From positions 38,356 to 102,355 of the forward strand of contig CAZWQX010000001.1 of NCBI GenBank assembly GCA_964635965.1: a stretch of DNA of 64,000 nucleotides. Reading direction: 5' to 3'. The position numbers were made by a program, and so were the translations under genes. Each line of letters opens with the position of its first letter. The stretch's first letter is position 1. The notes under the pieces were generated by a model that worked only from the letters and a program-made list of their open reading frames with translations, was not told the origin of the DNA and made no database searches. Below are positions 26,272-33,467 of this stretch, piece after piece. The DNA comes from JAKVAV01 sp964635965 (GTDB taxonomy: Bacteria > Bacteroidota > Bacteroidia > Flavobacteriales_D > Cryomorphaceae).

Positions 26272-27518
26272 TTGAAGGCAACAAACAAATAGATCATCTT
26301 TTCCGCCATCAGAGCGGGAAGATGGTCTCTGTTTTTACCCGAATATTCGGTCTTCACAATTTGCAAACCATTGAAGATGCGGTCCAAGACACCTTTATAC
26401 AAGCAGCTAAGGTTTGGCCAAAAAGTCCTCCCGACAATCCCGAAGGTTGGCTTACGACAGCAGCTAAGAACAGAATCTTAGACCTTTTTCGAAAAACAAA
26501 CTCAGAACGAGATCGGCACCTGAAAATTGACTTCGGGGCAACCGCTATTCCAATCCAAGAATTATTTTTGGAAGGAGAAATCGAAGACAGTCAACTTCGA
26601 ATGATCTTTACTGCATGCAACCCCTTACTGGACAGCAGGGATCAAATTTCATTCGCATTAAAAACAGTTTCGGGGTTCAGCACGAAAGAAATTGCCAGTG
26701 CTCTTTTGACCAAGGAGGAAACGATCAAGAAAAGACTAAGCAGAGCTCGAAGAGCCATTTCTGATAATCAAATCAAATTCGAAATTCCCACAGGTAACGA
26801 TCTTAATGAAAGAAGAGGTAGAGCCCTTTCGGTCATTTACCTCATCTTTAATGAAGGGTTCCACTCGACAAATAAAAACCAACTGATTCGTAAAGATCTC
26901 TGCGCTGAGGCAGCACGACTAGTCAAGCTGATATCTAATCACCCCTTAGCAGGTCACCCAAGTGCGCACGCGGTGCATGCATTGTTTTGCTTTCATTCTG
27001 CACGGCTTGACACAAAAATTGATGAAAATGGAGATGTAGTTAGCCTTAAGGATCAAGATAGAAGCTGTTGGAATAAGGAGCTGATTTTTCTGGGTAATGC
27101 CTCAATGCATGAAGCAATGAAAACCGATAAGTTTTCGGTCTTTCACTATGAAGCAGCCATAGCTTCAGAGCACGTGATTGCCGCTTCGTTTGAAGCTACC
27201 AATTGGAAAAATATCCTGCATTGTTATGAACGTTTGAATGCACTAAAACCTTCTTCAATGAATAGTTTGAGTATAGCCACTGTATACCTTCAAATGAAAG
27301 AATTCGATCGCGCAAGAAGAATTCTCGATAGCCTCAATCCAAAGGAACTTGAGCAAAGGGAATACTTATTCTACGGACTTAAATCAGAATATCTTTTTCT
27401 TAAAGGTGAACGCACAGCTGCCGTCGAGGAGTTAGACAAAGCAATTGGACTTACGCGAAACGAACACGAAAAGAAATATCTCTTGACCAAAAAAGCAACG
27501 TTCATCGCATCTAAATAA
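26268..27518 (+). CDS. ECF42-type RNA polymerase sigma factor with C-terminal TPR-like extension
   Basis: This 416-residue protein is a sigma-70 family member of the ECF42 kind. The sigma2 region reads EDAVQDTFIQAAKVWP and GWLTTAAKNRILDLFRK, and the sigma4 region reads GFSTKEIASALLTKEETIKKRLSRARR. A long C-terminal part (about residues 180-416), containing SVIYLIFNEGFHSTN and TPR-like helices, replaces an anti-sigma factor. In studied ECF42 systems that extension is needed for activity, and the target is the adjacent DGPF gene. Overlap with the YCII gene supports the pair. I could not identify a matching target promoter by eye. Confidence 0.9.
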   Translation: MIEGNKQIDHLFRHQSGKMVSVFTRIFGLHNLQTIEDAVQDTFIQAAKVWPKSPPDNPEGWLTTAAKNRILDLFRKTNSERDRHLKIDFGATAIPIQELFLEGEIEDSQLRMIFTACNPLLDSRDQISFALKTVSGFSTKEIASALLTKEETIKKRLSRARRAISDNQIKFEIPTGNDLNERRGRALSVIYLIFNEGFHSTNKNQLIRKDLCAEAARLVKLISNHPLAGHPSAHAVHALFCFHSARLDTKIDENGDVVSLKDQDRSCWNKELIFLGNASMHEAMKTDKFSVFHYEAAIASEHVIAASFEATNWKNILHCYERLNALKPSSMNSLSIATVYLQMKEFDRARRILDSLNPKELEQREYLFYGLKSEYLFLKGERTAAVEELDKAIGLTRNEHEKKYLLTKKATFIASK

Positions 27519-27596
27519 TTCCAATAACGAAAAGGGTATCGTCAAATTCTATTTAACGATAGCAAGAGTAAGTGTCTGATCAACGCAAAGTCTATT

Positions 27597-27604
27597 TACC
27601 TTTG
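27597..27604 (+). promoter_or_regulatory. -7 promoter element for cysH
   Basis: TACCTTTG is an exact TAnnTTTG match that ends four bases before the ATG at 27609, predicting a leaderless or very short-leader transcript. Confidence 0.5.
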
Positions 27605-27608
27605 GCCT

Positions 27609-28262
27609 ATGAAGGTTCAGGAAATCCATTCTGAGTTGAAAAACATGCTTGAAGAAGGTAAGAAACTCTTTCTCACCTCCTCATTTCAAACACACTCTAT
27701 TCCACTTCTTCACATCATAAGTAAATTAGATCATGCCATTCCGATCTATTGCTTAAATACAGGGTTTTTGTTTCCCGAAACACTGGCCTTTAGGGATAAA
27801 CTTGCTGATGAATTCAATTTAGACATCCGCACCATTTCGTCAACCGTTCCGAAGCATCAGCAACGCGACGCAAATGGAAATCTCTTCTTCACTTCCAATC
27901 CTGATTACTGTTGTCATATCAATAAAGTAGAGCCTACAGAAGGGCTGCTTCGCGAATATGATGTTTGGGTTAACGGTGTACGTGCGGACCAAAATCTCAA
28001 TAGACGGAACATGAAAACATATCAGAACGCGAAGTTCGGGAAGATGCGTTTCCATCCGATTCTAGACTGGACTTCGAAGGATATCTACGCCTACATCAGA
28101 GAAAACGACCTGCCAAAGCACCCACTTGATGCAGAAGGTTACCAGAGCATTGGTTGTATTCCATGTACACGAAAGATGGACTTAAGCGACCCTAGAGCAG
28201 CTCGCTGGTACGGATTGAGTAAAACAGAGTGTGGACTACACACGGAACTCGCTGAAAAATAA
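27609..28262 (+). CDS. cysH: Phosphoadenylyl/adenylyl-sulfate reductase, [4Fe-4S] type
   Basis: The enzyme reduces activated sulfate to sulfite. The 217 residues include a PP-loop-like N-terminus (TSSFQTHSIPLLHII) and the catalytic C-terminal ECGLH (207-211, Cys208). A Cys-Cys pair at 101-102 and CIPC at 183-186 are the four ligands that mark the iron-sulfur, APS-using subtype. No cysD, cysN, sulfite reductase or transporter lies nearby, so it is separated from its pathway. The next gene is an SDR epimerase starting five bases downstream. Confidence 0.85.
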   Translation: MKVQEIHSELKNMLEEGKKLFLTSSFQTHSIPLLHIISKLDHAIPIYCLNTGFLFPETLAFRDKLADEFNLDIRTISSTVPKHQQRDANGNLFFTSNPDYCCHINKVEPTEGLLREYDVWVNGVRADQNLNRRNMKTYQNAKFGKMRFHPILDWTSKDIYAYIRENDLPKHPLDAEGYQSIGCIPCTRKMDLSDPRAARWYGLSKTECGLHTELAEK

Positions 28263-28266
28263 GGCT

Positions 28267-29178
28267 ATGAAAGTATTAATAACTGGAGGTGCGGGTTACT
28301 TGGGTACCGAAATCACGCTTCGCTTAATGCGAAATGCCAAAATTGATTCAATCAGAATTTACGATAACCTAAGCAGAAAGAATTACAACATCTTCTTGGG
28401 TCCTGAAAAATTTAATGGGAAGGTGAGTTTTGTTGAAGCGGATATATTGGATTCATATACATTGGGAAAGGAGCTGGACCAAGCTGATACTGTCATACAC
28501 CTTGCGGCAAAAGTTAGCACTCCTTTTGCCGATATAAGTCCTCATCTCTTCGACCAAGTGAATCATTGGGGTACGGCGGAGCTCAGCTATGCTCTGGAAA
28601 GATCGTCTTGTCAAAACGTGATTTATATGAGTAGTGCCAGTGTTTACGGCTCAGGTGAAGAAGCGGCAACTCCCGAATCCACTCCTAATCCGAGAACTTT
28701 CTATGGAATCTCAAAGCTCAAAGGCGAAGAACATATTTCAAGAATTGCTGGAAAAAAGGGAGTTTCAATCGTTCGTTGCGCCAATGTGTATGGCTACTCG
28801 AAGAGCATGAGGTTTGACTCAGTTATTAACCGTTTCGTTTTTCAAGCAAAGAATTTTGGGCGGGTGAACATCAATGGTTCAGGTGAACAAAAGAGAGCGT
28901 TCATAAACATAGAAAGGATTACAGATTTTATGGAGAAACTCATTTTTTCCAAGAATCGTAAGAAGATATACAATCCTGTAGATAGGAATCTTACTGTCAA
29001 TGATGTAGCATATACATTAAAAGAAATTCTGCCCGAAATGGAAATGCTCTACGTGGATCAACAATTAAAACTGAGAGAAATTAATGTAAGCGAGGATGCC
29101 AACGTCAGGGCTTTAATTGGACCACCCCAAACCGAGTTCAAAGAAGAACTTGAAATCTTTTTAAGCAAAATGGCTTAA
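28267..29178 (+). CDS. NAD-dependent epimerase/dehydratase (extended SDR)
   Basis: This 303-residue sugar-nucleotide-type epimerase starts at the ATG at 28267, four bases after the cysH stop. The NAD-binding motif is GGAGYLGTE (about residues 7-15). Catalytic residues appear in SSASVYG and YGISKLKGE (YxxxK), and RCANVYG follows. The substrate is probably a nucleotide sugar but cannot be named. Its stop shares TTAA with the convergent oxidoreductase gene. Confidence 0.85.
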   Translation: MKVLITGGAGYLGTEITLRLMRNAKIDSIRIYDNLSRKNYNIFLGPEKFNGKVSFVEADILDSYTLGKELDQADTVIHLAAKVSTPFADISPHLFDQVNHWGTAELSYALERSSCQNVIYMSSASVYGSGEEAATPESTPNPRTFYGISKLKGEEHISRIAGKKGVSIVRCANVYGYSKSMRFDSVINRFVFQAKNFGRVNINGSGEQKRAFINIERITDFMEKLIFSKNRKKIYNPVDRNLTVNDVAYTLKEILPEMEMLYVDQQLKLREINVSEDANVRALIGPPQTEFKEELEIFLSKMA

Positions 29179-30206
29179 GACCAAAATACGGCCAGCTTAC
29201 CGATCGTTTTCCTTCCTTCTAAATCTGCATGCGCCTCAGAAATCCGCTCTACGGGATACGCCTCGTGAATTACAGGTTTGAGGACCCCTTCTTTTGTAAG
29301 TTTCACTGCCTCTTGCATCGCAGCGGTGACAATTTGAGGTTTATAGTCTCCAACCTTTAAAATATTGATTCCAATTATTGACTTAGACCTCATCATGAGT
29401 GCCAAGGGAGTATAAAATCCTGTTTGCCACAATAGTTTCAATCCGGCCAACATTCCCTTAGAGCCACCTGCTCTGGTAGCTGCCCCAAAAATCACGAGTT
29501 TCCCACCAGCACCCAGTAATTTCAAGTCCTTCTTAATACTACTTCCCGCGAGAGAATTAAAAGTGGCATCTAGTCGACCTCCATTGAGAATTCGCATAAC
29601 CTCCCTCTCATAATTCTTTTCTCGGTAGTTAATGGCATGTTGAACTCCCATGTTTTTGAGAAACGCCAGTTTATCAGGTTGGCTGGCTGTCCCAAAAACA
29701 ATGCACCCCTTAGCGAGAGCCAGCTGACATAACATCAGGCCTACTCCACCTGCTGCCGCATGCACTAGCACTTTGTCTCCCTTGTAGAGATTCATACTTT
29801 CTTCCAAACAGATATAAGCAGTGCTACCTTGGGTTCCAAGGGCAAGGGCATTAGCAGCATCCATCTCATCGGGAATTTCTGTGAGCGCGCGGTAATCTGT
29901 AGTTGCGTATTCTGCATATCCGCCGAAACGGGTGAGTGCTATCACCCTTTTTCCAATCAAATTTTGATCAGCATTGATTCCCGCTTTTTCAATTCTCCCA
30001 ACCACTTCATACCCCAAAATACAGGGAGTTGGTGGCGTCTCAGGATACATTCCACTTCGCGCCAATACATCCGCGAAATTGAGTCCAAATGCTTCAACCT
30101 TTATTAAAACCTGAGATTCTTTGCATGGTGGAATATCCGTCTCGCGAATTTCAAAAGCATTATCAGGACTACCGAATGATTTTAGAAAAACAGCTCTCAT
30201 CTTCAT
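29175..30206 (-). CDS. Zinc-independent MDR quinone/NADPH oxidoreductase (VAT-1-like)
   Basis: This 343-residue medium-chain reductase has the quinone oxidoreductase layout: FGLNFADVLARSGMYPETP near the N-terminus, then the Rossmann motif HAAAGGVGLMLCQLA, and LDATFNSLAGSS. The zinc-binding residues of alcohol dehydrogenases are absent. It probably uses NADPH to reduce quinones or reactive enones. It is the last gene of a four-gene minus-strand operon; its ATG overlaps the rsmI stop by ATGA. Confidence 0.87.
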   Translation of the reverse strand: MKMRAVFLKSFGSPDNAFEIRETDIPPCKESQVLIKVEAFGLNFADVLARSGMYPETPPTPCILGYEVVGRIEKAGINADQNLIGKRVIALTRFGGYAEYATTDYRALTEIPDEMDAANALALGTQGSTAYICLEESMNLYKGDKVLVHAAAGGVGLMLCQLALAKGCIVFGTASQPDKLAFLKNMGVQHAINYREKNYEREVMRILNGGRLDATFNSLAGSSIKKDLKLLGAGGKLVIFGAATRAGGSKGMLAGLKLLWQTGFYTPLALMMRSKSIIGINILKVGDYKPQIVTAAMQEAVKLTKEGVLKPVIHEAYPVERISEAHADLEGRKTIGKLAVFWS

Positions 30207-30874
30207 TTCTTTCCTTGGACAATTAAAACGATTTCTCCTTTTGGTGGATGCTCCCTAAATCTTTCAACCAATTCTGCTAAAGTCCCTCTAACAGTTTCTT
30301 CATGAATTTTTGAGATTTCCCTAACCAGGGCTGCCTGACGTTCTTCTCCAAAAAACTCCTTGAATTGCTCCAATGATTTTAGGATTCGATGAGGTGATTC
30401 ATAAAATATCATCGTTCGATCTTCGTCTTGGAGCGCCGTCAACCTTTTATTTCTGCCCTTCTTTGGTGGCAAAAAGCCTTCAAAACAAAACCTGTCACTC
30501 GGTAGCGCTGAGTTCACGAGGGCAGGGATAATGGCCGTAGCTCCCGGCAGAGTTTCTACTTCAATGTCATTTTCGGCGCAAGCCCTCACCAATAAGAATC
30601 CAGGATCAGAAATGCCAGGAGTTCCCGCATCGGTTACCAAAGCCAAATCCTCCCCGTTTTTCAATTTATCGATCATTCGATCCAGGACCCTGTGCTCATT
30701 ATGGGCATGAAAAGGAACCATAGTGTTCTCGATTTCAAAATGCTTTAGCAGCTTTCCCGACGTTCTGGTGTCTTCTGCAAGAATAGAATCCACGGACTTG
30801 AGCACTTCAATTGCTCTGAAAGTCATATCGCCCAGATTGCCAACAGGAGTAGGAACAATAAAAAGTTTGCCCAA
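30203..30874 (-). CDS. rsmI: 16S rRNA (cytidine(1402)-2'-O)-methyltransferase
   Basis: RsmI methylates the ribose of C1402 in the 30S decoding centre. The 223-residue protein opens LFIVPTPVGNLGDMTFRAIE and has AEDTRTSGKLLKHF, LVTDAGTPGISDPGF and the SAM-binding LPGATAIIPAL segment; FYESPHRI follows. The start is a TTG at 30874, one base after the stop of the M28 peptidase gene. The gene is coupled on both sides within the operon. Confidence 0.95.
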   Translation of the reverse strand: MGKLFIVPTPVGNLGDMTFRAIEVLKSVDSILAEDTRTSGKLLKHFEIENTMVPFHAHNEHRVLDRMIDKLKNGEDLALVTDAGTPGISDPGFLLVRACAENDIEVETLPGATAIIPALVNSALPSDRFCFEGFLPPKKGRNKRLTALQDEDRTMIFYESPHRILKSLEQFKEFFGEERQAALVREISKIHEETVRGTLAELVERFREHPPKGEIVLIVQGKK

Positions 30875-30875
30875 T

Positions 30876-32102
30876 TCAGAGGGTTTTGGTGAATTCCACG
30901 ATCAATGTAAAAACTTCCTCATAGTTAGCCCAATCAATGCCTTCACTCACGTCATACACATCGTGGTAAGCAGTAATATTCCCTTCTGTATAGATGAAGA
31001 TTGCCGGCACTCCAGATTCAGCAAACCAATAATGATCACTGTTGGGAGTATTACCTCGCAGTTTTATTTTGGGAACAAGGTTTTGCTCTTGGTTGATCAT
31101 GGACATCCGATTCATCTGAGTTCGATGTTGCTTTCCATTAACAACGGTAATTCCCTTTTCTGCAGAGCCCATCAAGTCGAGATTGATCAAAAACTTAACT
31201 CTTGAAAGATCAAAAGCGGGATTGGTAACCATGTATTTAGATCCTTTGAGGCCAGCTTCCTCTGCAGCGAAAAAAACGAAATACGTATCGAACTCAGGTG
31301 TTGTCTTTGAATAGTATTTTGCCAAATCGAGAGTCATTGATGTCCCTGTTGCATTGTCGCTTGCTCCCGGAAACATAGCATTTCCCATCATTCCCAGGTG
31401 ATCGTAATGGGCGGTGAAAACTATGGTGCTATCAGATCGGTGTCCCTTTATTTTTCCAATAACATTTTCCATTTCAATATTCTTCTCTTCTGAAAAAGTA
31501 TTAATCCAAATGGTACTTCCATCAACTTCATCGGTAACCAAACTACGATCGACCTCAATTATCGGAAACGGATATTCCCTTTGACCAACAGACCATGTAA
31601 GCTTCTCCCGAAGAAGAATTATTGGCCCCACTTCCACCCTCGATATCAAGAATTCTCGGAAAAGGGTAATCTCTTCAGGAGACTTGAAACGATCTGCGTC
31701 AACGATAGGTATTTCCCCTTCTTGAAGTGCTATGGGCCGCCCGCTGAGAATTGTATCTGCTGCCACAAATCTTGCCGTGCCTTTTCCCTGAAAACCCGAA
31801 GATCGGGGATCGAGGATATAGTCTTTACCTTCTTTGAGCCTTCCTGGTCCCAGTTTTAAGGACGAGTTTCTGGGAAAAGTGTTGACCAGGATTTCAAATG
31901 ATTGTCTTTCAACAGTTTCAACTTCGATTTCCTTCAACCTCTCCTCCAGATAATTGGCAGCATTTTGGATTCCCTCCTTCACATATCCTCTTCCCGCAAA
32001 CTCCTCAGAAGTGAGCTTTTCAAGATCTTTTTTCACCTGCGACAAGTCTTGCCCAAAAAGAGAACCCGTGAATAAGGATAATACGAGGAAAATGTTTTTC
32101 AT
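30876..32102 (-). CDS. Secreted M28 family zinc metallopeptidase
   Basis: This 408-residue exported peptidase has the signal peptide MKNIFLVLSLFTGSLFGQ. The M28 zinc residues are visible in FTAHYDHLGM, GASDNATGTSM, FFAAEEAGLKGSKY, NLDLMGS and a late TAYHDVYD. It lacks a sorting domain, so it is periplasmic or lipid-associated rather than T9SS-secreted. It overlaps the preceding gene by four bases and is followed by rsmI. It is clearly different from the 496-residue M28 protein at 764-2254. Confidence 0.88.
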   Translation of the reverse strand: MKNIFLVLSLFTGSLFGQDLSQVKKDLEKLTSEEFAGRGYVKEGIQNAANYLEERLKEIEVETVERQSFEILVNTFPRNSSLKLGPGRLKEGKDYILDPRSSGFQGKGTARFVAADTILSGRPIALQEGEIPIVDADRFKSPEEITLFREFLISRVEVGPIILLREKLTWSVGQREYPFPIIEVDRSLVTDEVDGSTIWINTFSEEKNIEMENVIGKIKGHRSDSTIVFTAHYDHLGMMGNAMFPGASDNATGTSMTLDLAKYYSKTTPEFDTYFVFFAAEEAGLKGSKYMVTNPAFDLSRVKFLINLDLMGSAEKGITVVNGKQHRTQMNRMSMINQEQNLVPKIKLRGNTPNSDHYWFAESGVPAIFIYTEGNITAYHDVYDVSEGIDWANYEEVFTLIVEFTKTL

Positions 32103-32749
32103 ATGTAGCGACGCTCAACCAATTGACGCAATTCTTGGACCAACTGATCCTTTAGAGACCAGCCGTAATACTCTTTCAAGGAGTTTACAAAGTATTCGTC
32201 TGCCTCGATGAATGAGGTAAATGAATTGAGTTTGGTTAAAGCATCGTCAAAGGCGGTTTGGTCATCTTCGAAAAGCGAATTGATCATTCTAAAACGCTGA
32301 TTGATGCCTATTGCATTGGCCAAATCATCAACGGGTTTTTTTTGTAATGATTCCTTAATGGTTTGCTTTTCCCCTTGCTCTTTAAACTGGTCATTCAAAC
32401 TCGTCTCCATTCTTTTGATTTCCTCAATAGAATCGATCAATGAAATTTGATTCGGAGCGATAGTAGCCGTTCCAACAGGAATCTCGGGTCTTTCTTCTGT
32501 CGAGTCAGGCTCCGCTACTCCACTTGCGTTATCAACCTCTTCAGATTTTTCAATCGCACGCTGATCTGCAAGCATCTGCTCATAAATTTTATGCCTTATC
32601 ACAGTAAGTCGTTCATAGAGATCACGACTTAAATCAGCCATGCCTTCAACTTCGTCGGTAGAAAGTTCCCCTGATTCCAATCCGTTTGCGTATTTGCCCA
32701 GTTCATTGACCAAACTACTGATTGATAGAAAATCATCTGAGGTGTTCAT
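32099..32749 (-). CDS. Conserved coiled-coil protein of unknown function
   Basis: This 216-residue protein has no signal peptide. The N-terminal two thirds are helical and polar, with a low-complexity acidic linker (about residues 75-100). The C-terminal block AIGINQRFRMINSLFEDDQ, then FDDALTKLN and SLKEYYGWSLKD, is well conserved in Bacteroidota proteins as I recall, without a known role. It is the first gene of the operon with the M28 peptidase, rsmI and the oxidoreductase, and it diverges from tdk. Confidence 0.75.
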   Translation of the reverse strand: MNTSDDFLSISSLVNELGKYANGLESGELSTDEVEGMADLSRDLYERLTVIRHKIYEQMLADQRAIEKSEEVDNASGVAEPDSTEERPEIPVGTATIAPNQISLIDSIEEIKRMETSLNDQFKEQGEKQTIKESLQKKPVDDLANAIGINQRFRMINSLFEDDQTAFDDALTKLNSFTSFIEADEYFVNSLKEYYGWSLKDQLVQELRQLVERRYI

Positions 32750-32801
32750 ATTACTGAGATTCGCTGAGCTCTTGGATAAGGGCTGAGCTAGCTATTAATG
32801 T

Positions 32802-32809
32802 TAAATTTG
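32802..32809 (+). promoter_or_regulatory. -7 promoter element for tdk-murF/alr
   Basis: TAAATTTG is an exact TAnnTTTG match in the divergent gap, giving a leader of about 45 bases to the tdk ATG. Confidence 0.4.
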
Positions 32810-32861
32810 TCAACACACAAAACTACAGCTTAATCACCGAAAGGCGAACTCGCAGGTTCAG

Positions 32862-33467
32862 ATGTTTTTAGAAGATACCAGGAAATCAAAACGAAGAGGA
32901 GAAGGTTGGATAGAGGTAATCTGTGGCTCCATGTTCTCAGGTAAAACGGAAGAACTTATCCGAAGACTGAACCGAGCAAAATTTGCCAATCAAAGTATCG
33001 AAATATTCAAGCCCAAAATCGACACGCGCTACGATGAAGAAGAAGTAGTTAGTCATAATCGAAATGCTATTCGAAGCACTCCTGTAGATTCTGCAGAGCA
33101 TATTCTACTCCTTGCCTCTGATGTTGACGTAGTTGGTATTGATGAAGCGCAGTTCTTTGATGACAACCTACATAACGTGTGTAATCAACTTGCGAATCAA
33201 GGAATACGCGTTATAGTAGCGGGTCTTGATATGGATTTTCAAGGAAATCCTTTTGGCCCAATGCCAGCCGTTTTGGCTGTTGCCGAATACGTAACAAAGG
33301 TCCATGCAATCTGCGTGAAAACAGGAAAATTGGCCAATTTTTCGCACCGAATAAGTGGAGGCTCAAACACCATTGAGTTAGGTGAATCTGATCGTTACGA
33401 ACCACTGAGTCGTGAAGCTTTTTTAGCAGCACGCGAAAAACACGAGGAAGCTAAAAATGAATCCTGA
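32862..33467 (+). CDS. tdk: Thymidine kinase lacking most zinc-ribbon ligands
   Basis: This type II thymidine kinase phosphorylates thymidine in the salvage pathway. The P loop is GSMFSGKTE (22-30), and the Walker B-like segment is DEAQFF (94-99). The lasso region that normally carries four zinc cysteines retains only Cys151 (AICVKTGKLANFSHRI) and reads YEPLSREAF where the second pair should be. I recall the same pattern in other Bacteroidota. Length is 201 residues. Its last 11 bases overlap the murF-alr start, so the genes are co-transcribed. Confidence 0.93.
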   Translation: MFLEDTRKSKRRGEGWIEVICGSMFSGKTEELIRRLNRAKFANQSIEIFKPKIDTRYDEEEVVSHNRNAIRSTPVDSAEHILLLASDVDVVGIDEAQFFDDNLHNVCNQLANQGIRVIVAGLDMDFQGNPFGPMPAVLAVAEYVTKVHAICVKTGKLANFSHRISGGSNTIELGESDRYEPLSREAFLAAREKHEEAKNES

